34,835 nt of DNA from an uncultured Veillonellaceae bacterium. GTDB lineage: Bacteria > Bacillota > Negativicutes > Veillonellales > Veillonellaceae. A program made the translations under genes and the position numbers. The notes below the pieces were generated by a model, which had not been told where the DNA came from, made no database searches, and was given only the letters and a program-made list of their open reading frames with translations. Positions 22,269-31,065 of the stretch are shown here, one piece after another; position 1 is the first letter of the stretch; each line of letters starts with the position of its first letter. Location of the stretch: the NCBI GenBank assembly GCA_945867815.1, contig CAMBIX010000013.1:1-34835 (forward strand). The letters are read 5' to 3'.

Positions 22269-23908
22269 GCGTTTTTATCTCTAAAATACTTGCCTACAAA
22301 AGGCAAACGTTCCCCATCATGACGCGTTAGCCCTTTCACAGCAGCCATAACGATGACGTATAAAAAACCACCGATTAATGCTGTCAAAATCATATTTACT
22401 GCCATAGGCATATGACCCATGAATACCAAGTTATATAAATAGAACATACCTAGTCCCATAATAAGGGCACTTAAACAATTCTTCCACACCAAGTTCCAAT
22501 CCATAAAATAATTCGTGTATTTCTTAATCCAAAATAAATTTAAAAGAGCCGCAAAAGCAATATCTGCTATGGTCGCATAAGAAGCCCCAGCAATCCCCAA
22601 CCAAGGAATAGCTGTTAAATTCCAATTTAACAAAACCTTACAAAAGGCGGCAATCCCCATATTAATAACAGGTAAAATCGGACGGCCTAAGCCCTGCAAA
22701 AGTCCTGTTGTTACCTGATGAAGGCCTAAAAAGAAAATAGCTGCTGCTAATATCTGCGTTGCCGTTGCCGCCTTAGGCGCATTATACAAAATAGTTACTA
22801 CTGGTTCCGCCAATACATATAACATGACAGCAAAAGGAATCGTACCTACAAAGGTTAAGCGCATAGCTCCTGATGTACGGGCAAAAACACGTTTCCAGTC
22901 ATTAGCCGACTTAGCATTTGAAATAGCTGGCACCAAGCTAGTCGCCAAAGCTGCTGTCACAATGGTGGCCAAGTTAATAAGTGGTACCGCCATACCTGTT
23001 AAATAGCCAAATAATTCTGTCGCTTCATTCGTCGTAAAACCAGCAACCACTAAACGGCGCGGCACAATAAATAAGTCCAAATTAGCTACTAAAGGTAACA
23101 TCATGCTAGCCAAAGAAATAGGCACAGCTAATTTAATTAAACGATATAAGATAGATTTAGCTGATTCATTTTTAATATGAAACTTAGTATTAATACTTTC
23201 TTCAGATTTTTCTACATCACCAACAGTTTCTCTCTCTGCTGCTAAGGGTTCAGGCTGCGCCGTTGTCGCCGGCATCTTAGGCAATTTTCTATAATAATAA
23301 ATCAATATCAGTAGGGCTCCGAAAGCACCTACACCAGCACCTAGGCTAGCACCACCTGCCGCAACACCCAATCCTAAAGGTAAGAGAACATAAGCGGCAC
23401 CAAGCATAACAACAACCCGCAATAATTGTTCAATAATCTGACTCATAGCGGTCGGAGTCATTAACTGCCAGCCTTGTAAATACCCACGATAGCAGGAAAT
23501 TAAGGTGACAAAGAAAATAGCCGGTGATAAAGCAATTAGAGAATAATAAGCCCTAGGTTCCACAATAAAACCTGAACTAATTAACCAATGGGAGCTAAAG
23601 AACATTAAGAGACTAACTAAGAGTCCTGTTAAAAATAACATAATAAAAGATACATTAAAGACCTTCTTGGCTCCCGTGTAATCCAATTGTCCTACTTTCT
23701 CAGCCGTAACTATCGAGATAGCAATCGGAATGCCAGCACTCGATATCTGTAAGGCCAGTAAATAAATAGGAAAGCCCATTTGGTAAATACCAATACCTTC
23801 CCCGCCTAATACCCGGGATAACAAAATCCAGTTAATACTCCCAATGGCCTTTACTACGAAGCCAGCGATTGTTAATATAAAGGTTCCTTTTAAAAAGCGG
23901 TTAACCAT
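22265..23908 (-). CDS. Lipid flippase of the MOP/SpoVB-YtgP (MurJ-like) family
   Basis: A 547-residue membrane protein with about 14 hydrophobic segments. The SpoVB/YtgP marks are SRVLGGEGIGIYQMGFPIY near the N-terminus, CYRGYLQGWQLMTPTAMSQI at 139-158 and the central LPLVANLDLFIVPRRL. This branch includes lipid II flippases, so a role in peptidoglycan precursor export is likely; another polysaccharide lipid is possible. A charged loop at about 208-252 lies between the two halves. GTAGGAG precedes the ATG. The downstream rluA overlaps it by 4 bases. Confidence 0.85.
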   Translation of the reverse strand: MVNRFLKGTFILTIAGFVVKAIGSINWILLSRVLGGEGIGIYQMGFPIYLLALQISSAGIPIAISIVTAEKVGQLDYTGAKKVFNVSFIMLFLTGLLVSLLMFFSSHWLISSGFIVEPRAYYSLIALSPAIFFVTLISCYRGYLQGWQLMTPTAMSQIIEQLLRVVVMLGAAYVLLPLGLGVAAGGASLGAGVGAFGALLILIYYYRKLPKMPATTAQPEPLAAERETVGDVEKSEESINTKFHIKNESAKSILYRLIKLAVPISLASMMLPLVANLDLFIVPRRLVVAGFTTNEATELFGYLTGMAVPLINLATIVTAALATSLVPAISNAKSANDWKRVFARTSGAMRLTFVGTIPFAVMLYVLAEPVVTILYNAPKAATATQILAAAIFFLGLHQVTTGLLQGLGRPILPVINMGIAAFCKVLLNWNLTAIPWLGIAGASYATIADIAFAALLNLFWIKKYTNYFMDWNLVWKNCLSALIMGLGMFYLYNLVFMGHMPMAVNMILTALIGGFLYVIVMAAVKGLTRHDGERLPFVGKYFRDKNA

Positions 23909-24257
23909 AATTCTCCTACCACCGTCGTTATCATCGATTCATATTCTATCATATATTACATATTTAATAAGGTGCCTTGTATTTCTACGGTGTACCGCTT
24001 TTAATAGTAGCACAATACACGATGACTCTCAATACAAAGGCCAGATTTTACTCGACTATTTATTTTCTCTTAAACTTTTCCTTCCTCTATAAATAAAAGT
24101 TATACCCTCTCTACTTTATTTCATTAATTAGCCTTACAGATTTTCTTCTATCTATGTTTATCTCTTATTAGTAACTAGCTTTTTTAGATAATCTATTGTA
24201 TACTTACTTCTATATGTAGACAAATGTACAATTGTAATGAACGAAAAGGAGCGCCTT
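23909..24257. other. Divergent spacer between flippase and amino-acid permease
   Basis: No gene seen. TAGAAT on the minus strand, about 50 bp upstream of the flippase, is a possible -10 with a poor -35. On the plus strand TACAAT (24227-24232) lies within the perfect palindrome TACAATTGTA (24227-24236), 21 bp before the permease ATG, and may serve as a -10 or operator. Neither is certain. Confidence 0.35.
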
Positions 24258-25613
24258 ATGTCAGAAAAAAATGAGTTAGCCCGCGGCCTTAAAAACCGCC
24301 ATGTTCAACTCTTAGCTATTGGTGGTGCCATTGGTACCGGCTTATTTTTAGGCTCTGGCCGAGCTATACACCTAGCCGGCCCTTCCATTTTATTCGCCTA
24401 CTTAATCACAGGCGTTATCTGCTTTTTTATGATGCGGGCTCTCGGTGAACTTTTACTATCCAACACCCAGCACCATACCTTCCTTGAATTTGTCCATGAA
24501 TACATGGGAGAACGAGCAGCCTTTATTACTGGCTGGACCTATTGGTTCTGTTGGATTTCCCTAGCCATGGCGGATGTGACAGCGGCCGGCATCTACGTAC
24601 AATATTGGATTCCCTCTGTTGAGCCTTGGGTGCCTAGTCTTGTTATCCTTGGCATCCTCTTTTGCACGAATTTATTAGCTGTTAAAATTTTTGGTGAATT
24701 AGAATTTTGGTTTGCCCTAATTAAAGTACTAGCCATTTTAGCCTTAATACTAGGTGGCCTATTCCTTATTTTATCTGGCTTTGAAACTAATGTAGGACCT
24801 ACCTCCTTTGTCAATCTTTGGTCTCATGGCGGCTGGTTTCCTAACGGCAGTAATGGCTTTATCTTATCCTTTCAAATGGTGGTCTTTGCCTTTACTGGTA
24901 TTGAATTAGTAGGGTTAACTGCAGGGGAAACATCCAATCCTAAACGGGTTATACCTAAGGCTATTAATAACATTCCCTTCCGCATCATTATTTTCTACAT
25001 TGGTGCCCTAGCCATTATTATGAGTATCTATCCTTGGAATGCGGTTAACCCTAACAGTAGCCCCTTCGTACTCGTCTTTAAAGCGGCTGGCATTATAGCT
25101 GCCGCTTCCATCGTTAACTTTATTGTTCTCACCTCAGCGGCCTCTGCCTGTAACAGTGGTATTTTTAGCACCAGCCGCATGACCTATGGCCTAGCCTGTG
25201 ACCAAGCCGCTCCTGCTTTGTTTAAAAAGCTAAGCCGCCACCATGTACCAGTCAACTCCGTTATCTTTTCTGCTATAACCATTATCTTAGCCGTCATTCT
25301 CCAATACATTACTCCAGAAGGCGTTTTCGTCTTAATTACAAGTATTTCTACCTTCTGTTTTATCTATATTTGGGCTATCATTGTACTCTGCCATATGAAA
25401 TACCGACAGACTCATCCAGAACTAGCTAGAAAAAACACCTTCCGCATGCCTCTCTATCCAGTCATTAACTATCTTATCTTAGCCTTCTTTGCCTTCGTTA
25501 TCATCACTCTAGCCTTTAACGAAGATACCCGCGTAGCCCTCTTCTTCACCCCTGCTTGGTTTGTCCTCTTATGGGGCATCCACTTCCTATCAGGCCTACG
25601 CACTAAAGTTTAG
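24258..25613 (+). CDS. Amino-acid permease, CycA-like (APC superfamily)
   Basis: A 451-residue secondary transporter with about 12 membrane segments. The N-terminal block GLKNRHVQLLAIGGAIGTGL and the later FCWISLAMADV, KIFGELEFWFALIK, VFAFTGIELVG and LTSAASACNSGIFSTSRM follow Escherichia coli CycA (D-serine/D-alanine/glycine permease) closely, so small neutral amino acids are the likely substrates. The ATG at 24258 is chosen because AAGGAG lies 7 bases before it; the in-frame ATG seven codons upstream has no such site. It is a single-gene unit ending in a convergent hairpin. Confidence 0.9.
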   Translation: MSEKNELARGLKNRHVQLLAIGGAIGTGLFLGSGRAIHLAGPSILFAYLITGVICFFMMRALGELLLSNTQHHTFLEFVHEYMGERAAFITGWTYWFCWISLAMADVTAAGIYVQYWIPSVEPWVPSLVILGILFCTNLLAVKIFGELEFWFALIKVLAILALILGGLFLILSGFETNVGPTSFVNLWSHGGWFPNGSNGFILSFQMVVFAFTGIELVGLTAGETSNPKRVIPKAINNIPFRIIIFYIGALAIIMSIYPWNAVNPNSSPFVLVFKAAGIIAAASIVNFIVLTSAASACNSGIFSTSRMTYGLACDQAAPALFKKLSRHHVPVNSVIFSAITIILAVILQYITPEGVFVLITSISTFCFIYIWAIIVLCHMKYRQTHPELARKNTFRMPLYPVINYLILAFFAFVIITLAFNEDTRVALFFTPAWFVLLWGIHFLSGLRTKV

Positions 25614-25705
25614 AACGAAAAAGCAAAAAAGCGTTAATTTTACTTTCTCCCCACTCTCTCACAAACCATATTGATAGGTCTCTTATATAATTAGCATTAA
25701 ATCAA

Positions 25706-25772
25706 GAAGCGTCAACTATTCCTGCAGGCGACCTGATGTAGGCCGGAGCCCTAAGGAATACGTTGACGCTTC
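25706..25772. repeat. Family hairpin between convergent permease and pncB
   Basis: Arms GAAGCGTCAAC and GTTGACGCTTC are perfect and extend through a one-base bulge to TATTCCT/AGGAATA. The loop core (GCAGGCGACCTGATGTAGG then GGAGCCC) resembles the loop at 3378-3421. It lies 16 bp from the pncB stop and 93 bp from the permease stop, so it can serve as terminator for both. Confidence 0.75.
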
Positions 25773-25787
25773 CGTTCTTTATATTAA

Positions 25788-27233
25788 TTAATCCCTATCA
25801 ATATGACTCAATAATTCCATTTTCATTTGATAATACGCCGGACTCATATCCAAATAATGCACATGAGGATTATCAAAACGCTGTTCTTCCGGCCAAACTT
25901 CATGATCTAATTGCCCTTGAACAAATTCAGCAATTTCATCCAATGACCGCTCTTTCTGTACCCGTTTTCCATCGTGCCATACGGGTACTTGCAGTTCCCT
26001 AGCCACACACCCTGTAAACACCCTATGTTTCCATGGCTTTTGCGGATCAATATATTGGTAATTATCCAATAATGCCGGCACAGTTTCACTAGCTAATGTC
26101 AATAAATCAGCAATCGCATAGCCTTCCTGATTATAAATACGATAAACCCGCTTTTTACCAGGGTTTGTTATCTTCTCTACCGTTTCAGATATCTTAATTC
26201 GTGGCTGGCAAAGCCCTTCATGCTCAACAGCCGCTAATTTATAGACACCACCAAAAACTGGATCTGATTTTGCCGTAATCAAGCGTTCACCTACCCCAAA
26301 CATGTCTATACAGCCGCCTTGATGAAGTAGGGAGGTTATAGTATATTCATCCAAACTATTAGAAGCTACAATCTTGCAATCCGTCAATCCTGCCTTATCT
26401 AAGGCCTGCCGCACTTGCTGAGATAAATAGGCTAAGTCACCAGAATCTAACCGTACACCAGCCAAGCGCTTTCCCATAGGTTCTAAGACTTCCTTAGCTA
26501 CCTGTATGGCATGCGGCACCCCTGAATCCAACACATTGTACGTATCCACAAGCAAGACCGCATTATCTGGATATAATTCGGCAAACTTCTTAAAGGCCTC
26601 TTTTTCACTCTTATAATACATGACCCAACTATGCGCCATAGTCCCACTAACAGGAATGCCAAACTGCTTACCTGCCAATACGGTAGCCGTACTAGATACG
26701 CCACCAATATAGGCAGCTCTGGCTCCATAAATAGCGGCATCTGCGTTATGAGCCCGACGAGCTCCAAAATCAGATACAGCCCGCCCTTCGGCTGCTTTTA
26801 CAATTCGTCTAGCCTTAGTCGCAATCAAAGACTGATGATTAATAAAGGCTAACAAGGCCGTCTCAATCAACTGCGCATCAATAAGAGGGGCTGTTACTGT
26901 TAATAGCGGTTCATTCGGATATACAATAGTTCCTTCCAGCATAGCATCTATATGTCCAGTAAAGTGATAATCTGTTAAGTACTGTAAAAAAAACTCATCA
27001 TACAGTCCTAATGACCGCAAATAATCGACATCTTCTACTGTAAAATGTAAATTTTCTATATAGGAAATAACCTGTTCAAGTCCAGCAAAAATAGCAAAAC
27101 CACCGTTATCCGGATTTTTACGATAAAACACATCAAAAACAGCCTTATCATCAGCATTGCCATCTAAAAAATAGCCATTAGCCATAGTTAACTCATACAA
27201 ATCCATCAACAAAGATAACTGCCGTTCTTTCAT
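25788..27233 (-). CDS. pncB: Nicotinate phosphoribosyltransferase
   Basis: Salvages nicotinate to nicotinate mononucleotide using PRPP, coupled to ATP hydrolysis, for NAD synthesis. It has 481 residues from the ATG at 27233 (AAGGAGTGGAG upstream); the in-frame GTG four codons earlier overlaps that site. Motifs are DLYELTMANGY at the N-terminus, FGARRAHN (about 156-163), SGTMAHSWVM with the phosphorylated histidine near 201, VRLDSGDLAYLS and DMFGVGERLITA. It is 21 bp downstream of the GH2-like gene, so both may be one transcript, although no functional link is evident. Confidence 0.94.
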   Translation of the reverse strand: MKERQLSLLMDLYELTMANGYFLDGNADDKAVFDVFYRKNPDNGGFAIFAGLEQVISYIENLHFTVEDVDYLRSLGLYDEFFLQYLTDYHFTGHIDAMLEGTIVYPNEPLLTVTAPLIDAQLIETALLAFINHQSLIATKARRIVKAAEGRAVSDFGARRAHNADAAIYGARAAYIGGVSSTATVLAGKQFGIPVSGTMAHSWVMYYKSEKEAFKKFAELYPDNAVLLVDTYNVLDSGVPHAIQVAKEVLEPMGKRLAGVRLDSGDLAYLSQQVRQALDKAGLTDCKIVASNSLDEYTITSLLHQGGCIDMFGVGERLITAKSDPVFGGVYKLAAVEHEGLCQPRIKISETVEKITNPGKKRVYRIYNQEGYAIADLLTLASETVPALLDNYQYIDPQKPWKHRVFTGCVARELQVPVWHDGKRVQKERSLDEIAEFVQGQLDHEVWPEEQRFDNPHVHYLDMSPAYYQMKMELLSHIDRD

Positions 27234-27266
27234 GAATATCTCCACTCCTTACGCTATGCAAGCGAC

Positions 27267-28913
27267 CTACTTAAACAAAGGAGGAAAACGATACAAACTC
27301 TTACTCCCTATGATACCCTGTACTGTATTTATCATGCCTACTATATCTGCTACCATCTTATATTGATTGTAAGCCCGTTCACAGTCAATTAAAGTTCGTT
27401 GTTGACCAGCATCACCAATACTAACTAATAAAGGCATCCATTTCTGTGCTGCCTGCCATGTTGTTAAAGCCTGGACCAAACCTTCCTTTATAACATGACG
27501 ATTTTCCTGCCAATGCTGCAAAGCGCCTGTATACTGAAGAACTTGTATACCTTTTAAACAAGACTCATCAATATCATTAGGCATCATCGATGTAGTCAAC
27601 ATAACTGGACGGTCTTCATAATCACATTGATGCATTAAATCCATCAATTGTGTCATAGAGTCAGCGAAAGATGCTTTCATAGCCCCTTCTACTTGCATTA
27701 CATTCCACAAGCATACCGACGGATGGTGCTTACTACTCTGCAACATCATATATAAGGCTTCTTTATGCTGCTCTTCTATACGTTGTTTAGCATTGTACAA
27801 CAAACCGTTTCTATCCTGATCCTGTCCAGCCTGCTTATAATATAAAGATAGATTCTGAATAACGACTAAGCCCATTTGATCCGCTAAGGTTAATAATCGT
27901 TCTGGATAGGGTGCCCCTTTCGTTAACACTGTATTATAGCCATACTGCAATGCTTCTTGCATATCATGAGCCGCATATCGTAATTCTGGTGTTACTGGAT
28001 GATGACCATGTCCACTTACGCGTATAGCCTTAATAGAAAGCATCTCTCCATTTAAACGAATCTGTCCATCTTTTACTTGAATGGTTCGGATAGCGAAAGG
28101 AATGCTATATATATCATGCTTTTTACCTAAACGACTCACTTCAATTTCAAACGTATATAAATAGCCCTTACCTGGCTGCCACAGCACAGGGTTAAGAACT
28201 TTTAATTTAGAATTGCCACCCACACCAGTAGCTACCACATGCCCTTCTTGGTCACGAAGCGTCACTGTCACCAAACAATTCCCTTGCACTTGTGCCACAT
28301 ATTGAATGTGAGCTTCATTTGCTTCTAAACTTATAGTCCGTGCATGAATATCAACTAAACGTGTTGGAGGGACACTATACAAAGTGACTGTATCATAAAT
28401 ACCAAAAGGTACCCTATCCGCTGCATCCGTCGCTGTTACCTTATGTTTTTCATTAGTTACAACCGTTTGCCCGCTAGGTACCGTTTGCGAAGAAAATTCA
28501 TTCGATACCTTAACAACGACTTTATTATCTTCCCCATAATGGAGTTGTTTTGTTACATTTAAGATAATAGCTCCATAAGCACTCTGACTATGACCAACTT
28601 CAATACCATTAATATATATAATTGAAGACAGACCTATCCCATCAAAACGAAGAAATACATCATCACCTAACCAAGATTTAGGTGCAAAAAGACTTCGTTC
28701 ATACCATATGGTACCACAATAATCTGCTTCCTCTTCATCGACAACGACATCCTGTAAAGCAGCTGGTACAGGAACCACCCGATTATGTACGCCTATACCT
28801 GATTCATAAGAGGCTGTATCTGTCTTATCAAAATAGATATGCCATGAACCATCTAGCGATATTTTATGCCGGAACTGATTCTCTACCGGTAGTAAACATT
28901 CCATCTTCTTCAT
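27267..28913 (-). CDS. Glycoside hydrolase family 2-like protein, probably catalytically dead
   Basis: A 548-residue protein with GH2 architecture: N-terminal jelly-roll sugar-binding domain (about 15-180; GTIWYERSLF, RFDGIGLSSIIYINGIEVG, HYGEDNKVVVKVSN), an immunoglobulin-like domain (about 185-280) and a TIM-barrel region (about 285-548). GH2 enzymes use an Asn-Glu acid/base after HPSVxxW and a Glu nucleophile in a (T/S)EYG-type motif. Here the first reads HHPSVCLWNVMQVEG (Gln407-Val408 in place of Asn-Glu) and the second LLVSIGDAG (Ile499 where Glu is expected). Neither catalytic Glu aligns, and the usual active-site NHYP-like segment reads TKGAPYP. There is no signal peptide. The frame is intact, so it is maintained as a protein, perhaps as a binding protein. 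Confidence 0.8.
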   Translation of the reverse strand: MKKMECLLPVENQFRHKISLDGSWHIYFDKTDTASYESGIGVHNRVVPVPAALQDVVVDEEEADYCGTIWYERSLFAPKSWLGDDVFLRFDGIGLSSIIYINGIEVGHSQSAYGAIILNVTKQLHYGEDNKVVVKVSNEFSSQTVPSGQTVVTNEKHKVTATDAADRVPFGIYDTVTLYSVPPTRLVDIHARTISLEANEAHIQYVAQVQGNCLVTVTLRDQEGHVVATGVGGNSKLKVLNPVLWQPGKGYLYTFEIEVSRLGKKHDIYSIPFAIRTIQVKDGQIRLNGEMLSIKAIRVSGHGHHPVTPELRYAAHDMQEALQYGYNTVLTKGAPYPERLLTLADQMGLVVIQNLSLYYKQAGQDQDRNGLLYNAKQRIEEQHKEALYMMLQSSKHHPSVCLWNVMQVEGAMKASFADSMTQLMDLMHQCDYEDRPVMLTTSMMPNDIDESCLKGIQVLQYTGALQHWQENRHVIKEGLVQALTTWQAAQKWMPLLVSIGDAGQQRTLIDCERAYNQYKMVADIVGMINTVQGIIGSKSLYRFPPLFK

Positions 28914-28971
28914 TCTCCGAGACCCTCCTAATCTTCTTAAGTATACCTTATTTATCGCCTCTCTTCAATAA

Positions 28972-29004
28972 CAAAAAAGACCGTCAGTATCTCTACTAAC
29001 GGCC
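28972..29004 (-). terminator. Intrinsic terminator of infC-rpmI-rplT
   Basis: On the minus strand an 11-bp stem (GGCCGTTAGTA with TACTGACGGTC, two wobbles) with a GAGA loop is followed by six T residues, starting 17 bp after the rplT stop codon. Confidence 0.9.
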
Positions 29005-29020
29005 TCTTATTAAGAGTTAT

Positions 29021-29371
29021 TTATGCATTCTTAGCAACTTCTACTAATTTTGCAAAAGCAGCACTATCATTAACTGCTAAATCAGCTAACATTTTACGGT
29101 TAACTTCTACGCCAGCCTTAGTTAAACCAGCGATAAAACGGCTATATGGCATACCATTTGCACGGCTAGCTGCGTTAATACGAGCAATCCATAATTTACG
29201 GAATTCACGTTTTTTAGCACGACGGTCACGACGAGCATAGAACAAAGCTTTCATTACCGTTTCATTTGCTTTTTTGAATAAACGGCTGCGAGTGCCACGG
29301 TACCCTTTAGCTAATTTTAAGATTTTTTTATGACGTTTATGTGCTGTTACGCCGACTTTAATTCTTGCCAT
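29021..29371 (-). CDS. rplT: Ribosomal protein bL20
   Basis: A 116-residue large-subunit protein needed for early 50S assembly. The family signatures are [38 protein letters not shown] and [15 protein letters not shown]. The highly basic N-terminal tail is complete. GGAGG precedes the ATG. It is third in infC-rpmI-rplT; bL20 represses this operon in other bacteria, and the leader here has an attenuator-like fold. Confidence 0.98.
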   Translation of the reverse strand: MARIKVGVTAHKRHKKILKLAKGYRGTRSRLFKKANETVMKALFYARRDRRAKKREFRKLWIARINAASRANGMPYSRFIAGLTKAGVEVNRKMLADLAVNDSAAFAKLVEVAKNA

Positions 29372-29409
29372 GATATATATCCTCCACTATTTCAATCAAC
29401 AATTACAAC

Positions 29410-29607
29410 TTATGCGTATGGTAAGCATTTTGCTACACGTTTGTAATCAGATTTGCTTACTAAAGTAGCTTTGCGAAGATTGCGTTTACGTGCAGGAGAT
29501 TTCTTTTCTAAGATATGGCTCTTATAAGCTTTAGAACGCTTAAATTCACCTGTTCCTGTAGGAACAAAACGTTTAGCTGCTGCGCGGCGAGTTTTAATTT
29601 TTGGCAT
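29410..29607 (-). CDS. rpmI: Ribosomal protein bL35
   Basis: A 65-residue basic large-subunit protein, with the family pattern [14 protein letters not shown], then [12 protein letters not shown] and a C-terminal [17 protein letters not shown] precedes the ATG. It lies 16 bp after infC and 38 bp before rplT in the conserved order. Confidence 0.97.
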   Translation of the reverse strand: MPKIKTRRAAAKRFVPTGTGEFKRSKAYKSHILEKKSPARKRNLRKATLVSKSDYKRVAKCLPYA

Positions 29608-29623
29608 CGTAATTCCTCCTCAA

Positions 29624-30136
29624 TTATGCTTTCGGTACTAAAATCATAGTCATATTCCGACCTTCCAACTTAGCACCTTTTTCTATGCTGGCCTGCTCCT
29701 TAAGCTCACTTGCAAACCGGGTTAAGACTTCATTACCTAGTTCTGGATGACTTAATTCACGACCACGGAACATGATTGTTACTTTTACTTTATTTCCTTC
29801 CCCTAGGAACTTAGATGCATTCTTCATCTTAACGTAAAAGTCATGATCCTCGATACGGGGCCGAAGTTTAACTTCTTTAAGCGTGATAACTTTCTGCTTT
29901 TTCTTAGCTTCTTTCTCACGCTTTTGCTGTTCATAACGGTATTTGCCGTAGTTCATAATACGGCACACCGGCGGTTTTCCGTTCGGAGCTACTTCTACTA
30001 AATCCAGTTGTCGCTCTTCGGCTAAAGCCAAAGCGTCACGAACGGACATAATTCCTAATTGCTCATTTTCTGCGCTAACAACACGAATTTCTCGAGCTCG
30101 AATCTCTTCATTAATGCGCGGTGTATCTTTTGCTAT
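29624..30136 (-). CDS. infC: Translation initiation factor IF-3, apparent ATA start
   Basis: IF-3 binds the 30S subunit and enforces correct start-codon choice. The N-domain begins at PRINEEIRAREIRVVSAE; the linker is lysine-rich (REKEAKKKQKV) and the C-domain has KLRPRIEDHDFYVKM and IMFRGRELSHPELG. The in-frame TTG and GTG at 30151 and 30145 lie in or against the ribosome site itself (TTGGAGGTG), so they are unsuitable. The codon properly spaced from GGAGG is ATA at 30136-30134, giving MAKDTPRINEE and about 170 residues. Rare non-AUG starts in infC are known (AUU in Escherichia coli) and allow IF-3 to repress its own translation. An out-of-frame ATG-ACA-TAG lies across the ATA. N-terminal sequencing has not been seen. 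Confidence 0.92.
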   Translation of the reverse strand: MAKDTPRINEEIRAREIRVVSAENEQLGIMSVRDALALAEERQLDLVEVAPNGKPPVCRIMNYGKYRYEQQKREKEAKKKQKVITLKEVKLRPRIEDHDFYVKMKNASKFLGEGNKVKVTIMFRGRELSHPELGNEVLTRFASELKEQASIEKGAKLEGRNMTMILVPKA

Positions 30137-30160
30137 GTCATTCACCTCCAAATAGACAAT

Positions 30161-30242
30161 AAAAAAACGGACAGCTTACGCCATCCGATATCATCGTCTA
30201 TTAACCGATTACTTCTAGGCAGTCGGTGAGAAGCGGATGGCC
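30161..30242 (-). promoter_or_regulatory. infC leader with mutually exclusive terminator and antiterminator
   Basis: In the minus-strand leader, GGATGGC-GTAA-GCTGTCC (30168-30187) forms a GNRA-capped stem followed by seven T residues, a textbook intrinsic terminator before infC. The 5' part of that stem, CGGATGGC (30180-30187), is also exactly complementary to GCCATCCG at 30234-30241, enclosing an ACCGA/TCGGT inner stem. The two pairings exclude each other. The arrangement resembles the L20-dependent leaders of Firmicutes infC operons. Confidence 0.75.
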
Positions 30243-30266
30243 TCTACTTCGTTTACGTACTCATAT

Positions 30267-30295
30267 ATAATATATAAAATTAACTCGTCTGTCAA
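30267..30295 (-). promoter_or_regulatory. infC operon promoter
   Basis: TTGACA (30295-30290) and TATTAT (30272-30267) on the minus strand with exactly 17 bp between them, placed just upstream of the attenuator-like leader. The stretch 30296-30470, between this promoter and the hutP stop, holds no gene I can support. Confidence 0.85.
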
Positions 30296-30470
30296 GACGT
30301 TTATATGATTTTGTTATACTGTTATACTCCTATATTCCATATAATCTTATGCCCCCCCTGTGATAATATCTTAAATAAACATAAATAAGTATGCACCAGC
30401 CTCTTGTATAATACTATAGCAGCAGTAAGAAGAGCTGAATATGAAGAAAATTATTTTTACTACGAATCAT

Positions 30471-30938
30471 TTATTCATTCACAAGTTCGTCCTCATGGGC
30501 AGGCAAAGACCTGTGTGCAATCGATACAGCAATCTCGTTTAGATGTAAAATTCCTACACCTGCGTAAATGGCCACACTTAGATGTTCTCTATATCTAGCA
30601 ATACCAATCTTGCCACCTACATTAAGACCAGATGCCTTACGTTTTAACTGTTCTAAGGCTTCCTGAGTCGCACCTAATACAGCTCCTTCACCAATATGAT
30701 TTTCAGCTACTACCTGTTGCCGCTGTGCTGCTACTACAGCATGTTCTATTATCTTAGAAATAGACGGAATAAACTGACCGCCAAAATCAACGGCCACCGA
30801 ACGAATCCCCTTAGCTGCCAATTTCTTTTTAAGTTCCTGTTCTTCTTCTCTCGTTTCCGTAATTGCTAATCGTAGAGCCGCCCGACCAATAGCAATACTT
30901 GTAAACCCTTTTGTATGTTCATACTTACATGTACTCAT
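30471..30938 (-). CDS. hutP: HutP-family RNA-binding regulator
   Basis: A 155-residue HutP homologue. In Bacillus HutP is a hexamer that binds UAG-repeat RNA with histidine and Mg2+ and prevents termination before the histidine-utilisation genes. The family blocks are TSIAIGRAALRLAITETREE, AVDFGGQFIPSISKIIEHA, LNVGGKIGIARYREHLSVAI and GVGILHLNEIAVSIAHRS. The ATG at 30938 is chosen for its GGTGGTGA ribosome site; the in-frame GTG eleven codons upstream lacks one. No hut genes (hutH, hutU, hutI, hutG) are nearby, so its target lies elsewhere or differs. It is transcribed alone between infC and a LysR gene. Confidence 0.88.
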   Translation of the reverse strand: MSTCKYEHTKGFTSIAIGRAALRLAITETREEEQELKKKLAAKGIRSVAVDFGGQFIPSISKIIEHAVVAAQRQQVVAENHIGEGAVLGATQEALEQLKRKASGLNVGGKIGIARYREHLSVAIYAGVGILHLNEIAVSIAHRSLPAHEDELVNE

Positions 30939-30987
30939 TAATTCACCACCATACTGTGCGTATATACTCACTCTTTAGCATCAACTA

Positions 30988-30999
30988 CGAGTATACTCG
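30988..30999. promoter_or_regulatory. Perfect 12-bp palindrome upstream of hutP, with possible -10
   Basis: CGAGTATACTCG is fully self-complementary and contains TATACT, a possible -10 for hutP about 50 bp upstream of its ATG. It could be an operator. The -35 is not convincing. Confidence 0.4.
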
Positions 31000-31065
31000 A
31001 TAGAAATCATTCCCATAAAATCATTAAAAATTTTTCTATTTAGCGTCTATATCTTTAAATCCCCC

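Noticed and set aside
28682..28999. Plus-strand open frame of 105 codons
   Set aside because: It is antisense to the start of the GH2-like gene and runs through the rplT terminator; no domain.
30441..30550. Small plus-strand frame beginning ATGAAGAAAATTATT after TTGTATAAT-like bases
   Set aside because: It runs antisense into the end of hutP, has no ribosome site and shows no conserved features.
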